A DNA stretch of 64,000 nt. Origin: Planctomycetota bacterium. Its GTDB lineage: Bacteria > Planctomycetota > Phycisphaerae > Sedimentisphaerales > Anaerobacaceae. The translations under genes were made by a program, and so were the position numbers. Under the pieces are notes generated by a model, which was given only the letters and a program-made list of their open reading frames with translations, was not told where the DNA came from and did no database searches. The number at the start of each line of letters is the position of its first letter. Position 1 is the first letter of the stretch. The DNA is taken from assembly GCA_013349615.1 (NCBI GenBank), contig DUZJ01000006.1:1-64000 (forward strand). The letters run 5' to 3'. Shown in pieces: positions 40,119-48,947 of this stretch.

Positions 40119-42200
40119 ATGGAAACCTCACACGAAAAATGGGAGTTACTAAACGGGGTAGACAGTCCCGACGACGTCAAGAAGCTTCCGGTGCGCCAGC
40201 TAAACACCCTGGCCGACGAAATACGCCGCTTCATTCTCAACTCGGTCGCGCAGACCGGCGGACACCTGGCCAGCAATCTCGGTGTGGTGGAATTGACCTT
40301 GGCGCTGCACTATGTCTTCGATTTCAAAAAAGATAAACTGCTCTGGGACGTCGGCCATCAATGCTATACGCACAAAATCATTACCGGCAGGAAAAACAAG
40401 TTCAAGCTCCTCCGCAAGGCTGGCGGGATAAGCGGCTTTCCAAACCCGGCTGAAAGCGACTACGACCAGTTCGTCGTCGGCCATGCAGGGACCGCCGTAG
40501 CAACCGCAATCGGGATGGCAATAGGGCAAACGCAGCAAAAGAAAAATAATAAAATCGTGGCGCTGGTCGGCGACGCCAGTATCGTTAACGGCGCTTCTTT
40601 CGAGGCGCTCAATAATCTCGGACTGGTCAAGAGGCAATTACTAATCGTCCTCAACGACAACTCGATGGCAATAGACCCGACGCAAGGGGCAGTAGCAAAA
40701 TATTTCTCCAAAGTGCGGCTGAGCCAGACATACGACGATTTGCGAAAGACCACTCATAACATCCTCGAGCACTTGCCGGTCATCGGCAAGAGTGTTGATG
40801 AGGCCGTTGAAAGGATTAAAAAGGGTATTCGAATGGTCCTGCCGGCCAGCCAGATGTTTGAAAGCCTGAACATCCCATACTTTGGTCCCGTTGACGGACA
40901 CGATATCGGCTCACTTATACAGTTGTTCAACGCGCTTGCCGAATTAGAGCACCCGGCAATTCTGCACGTTTACACAAAGAAAGGACAAGGTTTTCATCCG
41001 GCCGGTTCCCAGCCCAGCCCCGTTAGAAGCCCCGGCCTTACTAAAGCAGAGCCTATCTATCCTGCTTCTAAAGGGGCCAGCAGATTTCACTCGACCGGCC
41101 CATTCAAGATAAACAACAATAAAATCGGAGACAGAGTTAAGGTTGAGGCGGTCCAGGATACAAGCCCCGTTAGAAATTCTATAAGGGGGGACATCATACA
41201 GAAAGGGAAGATTTCTAACGGGGCAAGCAGACAAAGCTTCACCAGCGTATTCGGCGAGCATCTGGCCGATTTAGCGGAAAAGGATGACAAAATTGTTTCT
41301 ATAACTTCGGCCATGCGCGATGGCACGGGGCTGATGGAATTTCGCAAGAGATTCGGTGACAGATTCTATGACGTGGGTATTGCCGAAAGTGCGGCTGTGG
41401 ATATTGCGGCCGGGCTGGCCAAGAGCGGCTTAAAGCCGGTCGTCTGTATCTACTCGACCTTTTTACAGCGAAGCTTTGACCAGATATTCCAGGAAGTGGC
41501 CCTGCAGAATCTGCCGGTTGTCTTTTGTGTCGACAGGGCCGGCGTTGTCGGCTCGGACGGGCCAACTCACCACGGTTTAATGGATATCGGCTTTTTACGA
41601 ATGATGCCCAATATGGTACTGACGGCGCCTGCGGATGAGGTTGAGATGAAACTGGCTTTGGAATTCGCATTGAGCGTAGATAAGCCGGTCGTTATTATAT
41701 ATCCGAAAGACTTCGTTCCGAGCCGGAAGTCTGTCCGGGCCGCCTCCGCCAGGCCGTTCAAATTAGGTAAAAGCGTGGTTGCCAAAAAGTCAAAAGATTC
41801 AGCGCTCGCGATTGTCAGCTACGGCAGTATCTTGACAGAATCGCTGGAAGCGGCCGAGCTGCTGGCTAAAGAGGGCATTGCGGTTGATGTGATAAATGCC
41901 CGTTTTGCCGCTCCCATTGATGAAAAAATCATCCAGTTATTAGAGAGGGGCAAAGGTATAATAACGGTAGAAGACCACACGACCGCCTGCGGGTTCGGCT
42001 CAGCCGTGCTCGAAATGGCCGCAGCAAAAACAGCGGTCAGCAAACAGCGGAAAGCGGACAGTAAAAAACTAAACGCTATACGCATGCTCGGGGCACCGAG
42101 GAAGTTCATAAAACACGACACCCGCCCGACGCAGCTTTCCCAGGCCGGTATAAATGCCGTTAAAATAGCTCAGACAGCAAAAGAAATGTTACACGCTTGA
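40119..42200 (+). CDS. dxs: 1-deoxy-D-xylulose-5-phosphate synthase with two in-frame palindromic-element inserts
   Basis: GGHLASNLGVVELTLALHYVF, DVGHQCYTHKIITGR, GDASIVNGASFEALNN, DGPTHHGLMDIGFLRMMPN. Confidence 0.97.
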   Translation: METSHEKWELLNGVDSPDDVKKLPVRQLNTLADEIRRFILNSVAQTGGHLASNLGVVELTLALHYVFDFKKDKLLWDVGHQCYTHKIITGRKNKFKLLRKAGGISGFPNPAESDYDQFVVGHAGTAVATAIGMAIGQTQQKKNNKIVALVGDASIVNGASFEALNNLGLVKRQLLIVLNDNSMAIDPTQGAVAKYFSKVRLSQTYDDLRKTTHNILEHLPVIGKSVDEAVERIKKGIRMVLPASQMFESLNIPYFGPVDGHDIGSLIQLFNALAELEHPAILHVYTKKGQGFHPAGSQPSPVRSPGLTKAEPIYPASKGASRFHSTGPFKINNNKIGDRVKVEAVQDTSPVRNSIRGDIIQKGKISNGASRQSFTSVFGEHLADLAEKDDKIVSITSAMRDGTGLMEFRKRFGDRFYDVGIAESAAVDIAAGLAKSGLKPVVCIYSTFLQRSFDQIFQEVALQNLPVVFCVDRAGVVGSDGPTHHGLMDIGFLRMMPNMVLTAPADEVEMKLALEFALSVDKPVVIIYPKDFVPSRKSVRAASARPFKLGKSVVAKKSKDSALAIVSYGSILTESLEAAELLAKEGIAVDVINARFAAPIDEKIIQLLERGKGIITVEDHTTACGFGSAVLEMAAAKTAVSKQRKADSKKLNAIRMLGAPRKFIKHDTRPTQLSQAGINAVKIAQTAKEMLHA
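41018..41076 (+). repeat. Family A element, copy A4, in frame inside dxs
   Basis: CCCCGTTAGAAGccccggccttactaaagcagagcctatctatcctGCTTCTAAaGGGG; encodes SPVRSPGLTKAEPIYPASKGAS. Confidence 0.85.
41165..41223 (+). repeat. Family A element, copy A5, in frame inside dxs
   Basis: CCCCGTTAGAAATTctataaggggggacatcatacagaaagggaaGATTTCTAACGGGG; encodes SPVRNSIRGDIIQKGKISNGAS. Confidence 0.95.
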
Positions 42201-42402
42201 TTCGGATTATTCGTTAGCCGGTAGAATTTGGTATTTAGCCGGAGGAGGCTTTCAGCAGTACCTTTTAGCAGAGGGCCGCTTGTTCAATAAAAATACAACA
42301 ATTTTCTGAAAAAAACCTGTCCCGAGCGCAGGCAAGGGATCTCAAACACAATAGTAAATAGTAAATACAAAACCTCACGTCAAATAATGAAAAAAACAAA
42401 CA

Positions 42403-42909
42403 TCAAGTCGCCCAATTCTTGATGTGGAGATTATCACCGGCAACTTCACGAATCCGACTCAGTTTGTCATTCGTAACTAACGTCAAATTACGTGTTATCG
42501 CTTGAGCTGCAATCCATAGGTCATTCTCTTGTATTCCAAGTTCCAGTGAAGTGATAGGATCAACAAGCTGTTCAGGACGCAAGTTTCTCTTTCTCTTATC
42601 CTTTGGTGCGTATTTGTCAAACAATAGAGACCTAAGTTCGCCATATGTGTTGGCTGTGTGCATGTCAATATCGAAAGTCTTTGGCCCCTTAGCTCTGATG
42701 AACTGAAAGTACTCTGCTTGAATCAACTCTCTTGTAGTGGCAACCTTCTGCCCAAAGGCGACTTCGCCCCATGTAATAATAGATATACCCAGTTTAAGAT
42801 CAGGTGTCAACTTCTTCAGTTGTTTTCTAATGTTAGAACTCTCTTTCGGATACCTCTCGGCGCCAAACCAGTATGACCAGATACAGGTGTCAAGTAGGAA
42901 AGCGTGCAT
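42403..42909 (-). CDS. PIN-domain protein (VapC-like nuclease)
   Basis: MHAFLLDTCIWSYWFG...ISIITWGEVAFGQ...ENDLWIAAQAITRNLTLVTND. Confidence 0.88.
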   Translation of the reverse strand: MHAFLLDTCIWSYWFGAERYPKESSNIRKQLKKLTPDLKLGISIITWGEVAFGQKVATTRELIQAEYFQFIRAKGPKTFDIDMHTANTYGELRSLLFDKYAPKDKRKRNLRPEQLVDPITSLELGIQENDLWIAAQAITRNLTLVTNDKLSRIREVAGDNLHIKNWAT

Positions 42910-42910
42910 G

Positions 42911-45490
42911 TCAATCTTCTTTGAATGCCTCTTCGGCAACTTTAAGAGCGTTAATGATTTCCGGCGACCTTACTCCTTCTACCCATTTGCTTACGAAAGA
43001 TACCGTTGACCTCTGATATTCCTCAGAAAGATACTCGTGTAACGGAATGAACGAGTCAAAGTCTTCAGGAAAGTATCGTGTAAACTTGAAGTCCACTCCG
43101 TTTCTCTCCCACCCATCAAACAAATCCAATACTTGTCGTTCTAATTTTGGAGGCAAGTCATACAAACGCATAACTTCTGCGTCGATGGCTAACATCTTTC
43201 TCTTAGCTTCTTTGGTGTCTAAGTCCGTCTGAAAAACTTTACTCGCCGAGGAAAATAACTCAAAGTATTTTTTTACTAAACGGCTCACCCTGTTCAGAGC
43301 CTCCTTTCCTACATCTGGTATTGGTAATGCCCTAATCATTCCCGTAAGAACGGTTCGCTTTGTCCCATGGCAGTAAGCATACGCATTTGCCAATGGAGAA
43401 TTCAGTATTGCCCACAAAACCTCGAGCGACCACACCTCAGTTTGTGGACGAACTACTAAGAAACTGCTTGTGACAGGATGACCTTCATAATCTATTAACG
43501 CCTTCAATCGCCATGGTCCCCGACTTACTGGTGCGTAATTAAGCAAAACTTGTGATATCCGTTTGTCAGTTCCCCTCCTCCGACTACGTATCGCTTCCGA
43601 CCGAATGTTTAAGTACCAAACTTTTGGTTGTTCGGTTATTTTAAGATCGTTATGAAATTTCAAAAATCCCCTACTTCCCCCTGTAAACTTTGTCTTACTA
43701 AATGTGGTAACACCTTCTGGTAAATCCTTACCCTTGAAGTCAAATCCCTTCCCTATATCCGCTATTTCTTCTAAGGGTACAAGTTTTATGCAATATTCCC
43801 AAACAGGTCTAAGTTCAGGAGTACGCAAATCATAATCATCTGAATCTAAAAAACGAGCTTGTGGTATCATTTCTTTTGGTGCACTGTAACGATCTCTAAA
43901 CTCATCCAGAGTTTTTTCCCTGACCCTCACATATCTTGTTTTGTTTGTAATTCTCCTAGAAGTTTTCTTTCGTCCCAAGACAACGGCGCATTCATGATCA
44001 GCGGAGGGAAAAACATTATCAGGCAAAACATATACTTCATATATTTCAAAACCCTTAATCAAAATTTTCCGTAATGAAATGCTATTTACACTGTTTAGAA
44101 AGCCACGAGGAAGGATCACACCAAGTACTGAGTTAGTAGGCATATAAGGTAATGTTCGAGCCAGCACTTCTGAAGCTTTGTTGCCGTACTGCAAACTGAT
44201 ACCCTTTTCAGAATAACCGGATTTTTCTTCTGGAGTAAAATTTTGGAATGGTGGATTACATAATAAAATCGTTGAATTACTTGCTAACTTAGTAAGAACT
44301 TCGCCTTCGTACACATCCGCTGACTTCAACTGCCAACCATTCGGATTTGGAACATCGGCCAAAGTCAATGACAGTTTTGCAATCTCTCTGGCAAAAGAAT
44401 CAATCTCTACACCAAACAAATGATTTTTGAGGTAATCATGGCGTTTCTGGGAATTGTGTTCTTGAATCATCTCTCGAAGCAGTCGGGCAGCAGAAACGAG
44501 AAACGGTGCATGGCCACAAGTCGGTTCCAGCACCATGCGATCATATTCTGGGATCTCCTCAATCCAGGACGAAAGCTGCCACACTATATAATCCACCAAA
44601 TATGATGGCGTAGCGTGAATACCCAATGCTTTTCTTATATCTCTCGTAATTAGAGTGTTTTCGTAAACATACGCAAGAGATTCAATAGTCAAATGCCTTA
44701 AGCTGCCCAATTTCTTGAGCAGCTTTGCAGCTGCTTTCAGGCCTTCTTCTTGTTTTTGTGTTACTTTTTCTTCTGCCTGTTCCGCATTATAATGGTTATG
44801 GACTTTTCGTAGCGTCCCAGATACATCGTCCAAATTTATGTCAGAGAACCCTGAAACTTTTTTGTCTGTTAAGATTTTTGCAGCCAATAACCGAAAAACT
44901 GACTGAAACAACCATCGCCCTAAATCCTCATCTATATTTGGCTTTCCAAGTTCGTTATGAAGGGCATCGCACATTCTTCTTAATAGCTTCGACAGGTGGT
45001 TGCCCATTTCATGTTCAAAAAGCGGCATCAGTCCAACATCTACAAAGTCCAGTTGATACTGAGGATCCAAGCGACCGAGAGTCTTTGCACGATAGATGCT
45101 TTCTGGAGCAAATTTTTTGCGATGCTCATGGAAAAAAATGGCAACTTTATCAGCCGAAACTTTATCTTCAAGCGTAGGCCTTTGAGCTGTGAAACTCCAC
45201 CATTGAAGTTCTTCTCGGGAACATGCAAAAAGAACAGGAGCTCCGAGACCACGATAGCTTGTAACCAATCCTTCTATGGATTGCCCACCCAACAAATCTG
45301 TATCTACGCCTGCTACACATGCGCTCCTAGCGTCGTAGGTTTGGTGTGCAAACCCAGCCAGAGGAACCTGATGTGGGCCAGAAGTGTCTACGTAAGCATA
45401 GTTCTCTTGTAAAAGAGGTTCACGATAACCGCACTTAGCCAGGTATGGACGGAGTTCTCGAGTTGTAATAAGTCTTTCACCGATAACTGC
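42911..45490 (-). CDS. N6-adenine DNA methyltransferase (Eco57I/type I-like); N-terminus probably extends beyond ORF-track start 45295
   Basis: MVLEPTCGHAPFLVSAARLL, LFGVEIDSFAREIAKLSLTLAD, ILLCNPPFQNF; same frame open to 45490. Confidence 0.88.
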   Translation of the reverse strand, partial: AVIGERLITTRELRPYLAKCGYREPLLQENYAYVDTSGPHQVPLAGFAHQTYDARSACVAGVDTDLLGGQSIEGLVTSYRGLGAPVLFACSREELQWWSFTAQRPTLEDKVSADKVAIFFHEHRKKFAPESIYRAKTLGRLDPQYQLDFVDVGLMPLFEHEMGNHLSKLLRRMCDALHNELGKPNIDEDLGRWLFQSVFRLLAAKILTDKKVSGFSDINLDDVSGTLRKVHNHYNAEQAEEKVTQKQEEGLKAAAKLLKKLGSLRHLTIESLAYVYENTLITRDIRKALGIHATPSYLVDYIVWQLSSWIEEIPEYDRMVLEPTCGHAPFLVSAARLLREMIQEHNSQKRHDYLKNHLFGVEIDSFAREIAKLSLTLADVPNPNGWQLKSADVYEGEVLTKLASNSTILLCNPPFQNFTPEEKSGYSEKGISLQYGNKASEVLARTLPYMPTNSVLGVILPRGFLNSVNSISLRKILIKGFEIYEVYVLPDNVFPSADHECAVVLGRKKTSRRITNKTRYVRVREKTLDEFRDRYSAPKEMIPQARFLDSDDYDLRTPELRPVWEYCIKLVPLEEIADIGKGFDFKGKDLPEGVTTFSKTKFTGGSRGFLKFHNDLKITEQPKVWYLNIRSEAIRSRRRGTDKRISQVLLNYAPVSRGPWRLKALIDYEGHPVTSSFLVVRPQTEVWSLEVLWAILNSPLANAYAYCHGTKRTVLTGMIRALPIPDVGKEALNRVSRLVKKYFELFSSASKVFQTDLDTKEAKRKMLAIDAEVMRLYDLPPKLERQVLDLFDGWERNGVDFKFTRYFPEDFDSFIPLHEYLSEEYQRSTVSFVSKWVEGVRSPEIINALKVAEEAFKED

Positions 45491-45923
45491 TCATCTCCTT
45501 TAAAACCCTACTGTTATATACTGAAAAAACCAACCATACATTCTAATTATCGTTAACGGTGGCTTTCCCACATTAATTTTCGCACACTGCTAACTATCCA
45601 AATACAATACCCAAAATTGTAATTCCAGTCAAATATTTAGTAGACAGTCGATTTAGCGTGCAGCGGGAATTAAAATGAAATTTTAATAAAATTGTTCGAT
45701 TTTCATTGAACATTCAGAAGCAGTTTGGTATAATATAAATCGCCATAGAAATGGCAGGTATTTAGCGGAGAACCGCAAGTCTTCGTATCAGCAGATACAC
45801 GCCAAAAAAGTTCAAAGTCAAAGGAAACTACGAACTATGAACAATGAACTACTCACAAGCATCGAGAATCAAACTTTAGCTCACTTTAGGCACTTTAGCC
45901 CACTTTTTACTAATTTCCCCTCT

Positions 45924-46156
45924 ACAACTGTAGAGAGCGCACTACAAATCGCTCATTTTATGCAAAACAAACCCAATTTCCAAAAAGCCCAAATGAACGT
46001 AAATATGGTATTAACAGGGGATTATGAAAAAAAGACACTTGGTGAACGTGGGAAAAACAAACCCAATTCAAAGCCAATACAAACCCAATCAAACCCAATT
46101 AAAGCCAATAAAATGCCAAAACAAACCCAATACAAACCCAATTCAAACCCAATTTT
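45924..46156 (+). repeat. Copy 2 of the ~235 bp repeat with AAACCCAATTC word-repeat tract
   Basis: Near-identical to 2843-3080; fused in frame upstream of nadK. Confidence 0.85.
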
Positions 46157-46229
46157 AGTTGATTGTTGTAACGGCTTTGTCGATAATTTATTGGAAAAGA
46201 CTGAGAATTTAATTGTTTTAGGCGATAAG

Positions 46230-47105
46230 ATGGCAACAAGCGGCTTACCTAAATTAGTGGTCTTCAGCGACCCGAAAAAGGGACACGTCGCTGAGATAAT
46301 TACGGAATTTCTCAATTTTGTAAAGAGCAGGGCCGAGGTCATTGTAAGCTGCGGTATAGAGGAATGCACGGTCGATATTTTGAAAGAGGCAGACTTCGCG
46401 GTCGTCTTCGGCGGCGATGGCAGTATTACCTCGGCTGCAAGACAACTTAGCCAGGTGAATGTGCCGGTCATAGGCGTAAACCTCGGCAAGCTCGGCTACC
46501 TGGCCGAATTCAACGTCTCTGAGCTTAAAGAATTTTTTCCTTCCTTAACGGCAGGAAAAGCCCACACAGACAAACGCATGATGTTGGGTTGTGGTATTTT
46601 CAGCAATGGCGAGGAGAAATTCCGCTCAGCAGCCATCAATGATGTTGTTGTCACGGCCGGGCCGCCTTTTAAGATGATTGAGCTGAAGATGTCGGTGGAT
46701 GGCCAGCCGCTTGCCGTTTGTATAAGCGACGGCCTTATAATTTCCACGCCGACGGGGTCCACCGCGTATAATCTCTCGGCGGGTGGGCCTATACTTTCGC
46801 CAAAGATGGAGGCAATGGTGATTACACCAATGTGTCCCCATTCGCTTAGCTTCCGGCCAATCGTTATCAATGCCGACAGTAAAGTGGAGGTGTTTGGGGT
46901 CCGTGTTAATGAAGGCACAACGGTTTCGATGGATGGGCAGGTTTCCTGCAAACTGTCGATTGATGACGTGGTGAGAATCGAAAGGCATAAAGGCGATTTC
47001 CTGGTGGTCAATAATCCGCTTCGGACGCAGTGGGACACTTTAGCTACTAAACTAAGCTGGGCTGAAAAGCCGAAGTATAAGAGGAACGGGAAGCCGACTA
47101 ACTAA
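46230..47105 (+). CDS. nadK: NAD kinase
   Basis: VVFGGDGSITSAARQL, GVNLGKLGYLAEF, ISTPTGSTAYNLSAGGPIL. Confidence 0.94.
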   Translation: MATSGLPKLVVFSDPKKGHVAEIITEFLNFVKSRAEVIVSCGIEECTVDILKEADFAVVFGGDGSITSAARQLSQVNVPVIGVNLGKLGYLAEFNVSELKEFFPSLTAGKAHTDKRMMLGCGIFSNGEEKFRSAAINDVVVTAGPPFKMIELKMSVDGQPLAVCISDGLIISTPTGSTAYNLSAGGPILSPKMEAMVITPMCPHSLSFRPIVINADSKVEVFGVRVNEGTTVSMDGQVSCKLSIDDVVRIERHKGDFLVVNNPLRTQWDTLATKLSWAEKPKYKRNGKPTN

Positions 47106-47108
47106 AAT

Positions 47109-48854
47109 ATGCTCAATTGCGAACATGCCCGCGAGAACGGGGTATTTAATATTATGAAAAACCGCCTTTTTATTATGTTGGCAGCGGCGTTTTTTGCCAC
47201 ATTATCGGAAACAGCCCGGCCTCTGACTCCGTCAGGGATTGCGAATCCGGCGATTAGGCGTCCGGTTGGCCCTGCGACGGTTCCGCAGAGCAGTATCCGC
47301 AGCGGCCTGTTTCCCAGTCGTAACCCGGTTGATACGACCGGTAATCTGATGATTACGGGCAACGTTGCCGACGGCAGGCACTTTCAAGGTACAGTGCCGT
47401 ATGATGCGGTTTCAGCTTTTGCAGGCACAACGAATTCAACGACGCTTGATTCTTTTTTGAGGCGTTCGGCCGGCACAGGAGCTTTAGGCGCGCAGCCGGG
47501 CAGATATACCCCGTATTATTCCCCATCAGGAACAGTAACCACAATGAGACCGGGCCTGCGTAGTGTTATCAGGCCGCCAACTGCAACGATAGAGGGCAAA
47601 GCTGCGGAAGGATTTGCTGTGCCGACCGGGGCCCGAGAACAGCGTTTGGCAAGCCCGGAGATGGGTATTCCAAGTATCAAATACAGGCCGATGAGGCTTA
47701 GTCCGCAGCAGCTCGAAAGACTGATTTCAGACGGGGTCCTTACTCACGCAGAAGCCAAAAAACTGGGGGATGAACAAAACGTGGGCCAAACGGAACGTTT
47801 GCAGCGAGATATACAACAGTTGCAACACAGAGCGCCTACGCTTCGGCAAAGCCTGATTGTCCGGGATGAATCTTTGCGGCCATTTAGTAAGCCTGAGCGG
47901 ACTGGTGATATATTACAACCGCCTAAGCTTCAAAAGCTGGAAGAGGAGCCCGGCAAAGACAAACAGCGGGCCCTTGTCCGGGATAAAGTATTTGCGCCCG
48001 CCAAAGGCGGGCTGACAGAGCTGCGTACGCAGGGGCAGCTCGATGTTTATGAGCGGATGAAGCAGCAGCTCGAGAACATTCAAAAAACGCGTGAGCAATT
48101 GCGCACGCCGGAAAAGAGACAAGAGGGAGCCGGCAGTGAAGATAAAGGCGTGGATGTGAAGTTATCAGATTTGACGCGCCAAAGGCAGGCACTTTCGACA
48201 GGTGAAGAAATAGAAGCGTTTGAGGCCGAGCTCGAAAGACAGGCAATAGGCGACAAACAACAAGATGAACTTACCGAGCTTGAGTTAGCCGCCAGAGCGA
48301 AAAGCATTATGGGCGCACACAAGACCTTTGCTTCCTACTCGAATGACAAGTTCAATCAGCATATACGGGCTGCGGAGCAATATCTAAAGGAGGGCAAGTA
48401 CTACCGGGCTGCGGGCACTTATACTCTTGCGTCGATTTACAAGCCGGACGACCCCCTTGCCTACGCGGGCAAGAGCCATGCGTTATTCGCGGCCGGCGGA
48501 TATATGAGCAGCTCGCTATTTCTTTCCAGGGCTTTAGAGATTTTCCCCGAGTACGCACGGTTCAAGATAAACCTTGTGGCCATGGTAGGTGACAGGGACA
48601 AGCTGGAAAGCAGAATAGCTGATATTAAACAATGGCTGGAAAGGACCGGCGCTGCTGAACTGCAGTTTCTGTTAGGCTACGTTTATTACCAGATGGGCAG
48701 GGCCGGTGAAGCCAAAAAAGCGATAGACGCCGCTTATGAGAAGCTGCCTGACTCGCCGGCCGTAATTGCGCTTAAGAAAGCCATTGACAGCGCAATAACA
48801 GAAAACAGAGGACAGAAAACAGAGGACAGAAAACAGAGCACACAAAACAGATAA
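47109..48854 (+). CDS. TPR-containing secreted protein; C-terminal tail made of microrepeat
   Basis: TPR-like AAEQYLKEGKYYRAAGTYTLASIYKPDDPLAYAGKSHALFAAG; tail ITENRGQKTEDRKQSTQNR. Confidence 0.7.
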   Translation: MLNCEHARENGVFNIMKNRLFIMLAAAFFATLSETARPLTPSGIANPAIRRPVGPATVPQSSIRSGLFPSRNPVDTTGNLMITGNVADGRHFQGTVPYDAVSAFAGTTNSTTLDSFLRRSAGTGALGAQPGRYTPYYSPSGTVTTMRPGLRSVIRPPTATIEGKAAEGFAVPTGAREQRLASPEMGIPSIKYRPMRLSPQQLERLISDGVLTHAEAKKLGDEQNVGQTERLQRDIQQLQHRAPTLRQSLIVRDESLRPFSKPERTGDILQPPKLQKLEEEPGKDKQRALVRDKVFAPAKGGLTELRTQGQLDVYERMKQQLENIQKTREQLRTPEKRQEGAGSEDKGVDVKLSDLTRQRQALSTGEEIEAFEAELERQAIGDKQQDELTELELAARAKSIMGAHKTFASYSNDKFNQHIRAAEQYLKEGKYYRAAGTYTLASIYKPDDPLAYAGKSHALFAAGGYMSSSLFLSRALEIFPEYARFKINLVAMVGDRDKLESRIADIKQWLERTGAAELQFLLGYVYYQMGRAGEAKKAIDAAYEKLPDSPAVIALKKAIDSAITENRGQKTEDRKQSTQNR

Positions 48855-48947
48855 CAGAGGCCTTTTTTTCTGACTTCTGACTTCTCCGTAAGTCCACTTG
48901 GGGACGCCTTACGGCGGAGTCCCAAGGACTAACATCTGTCCTGCAAG

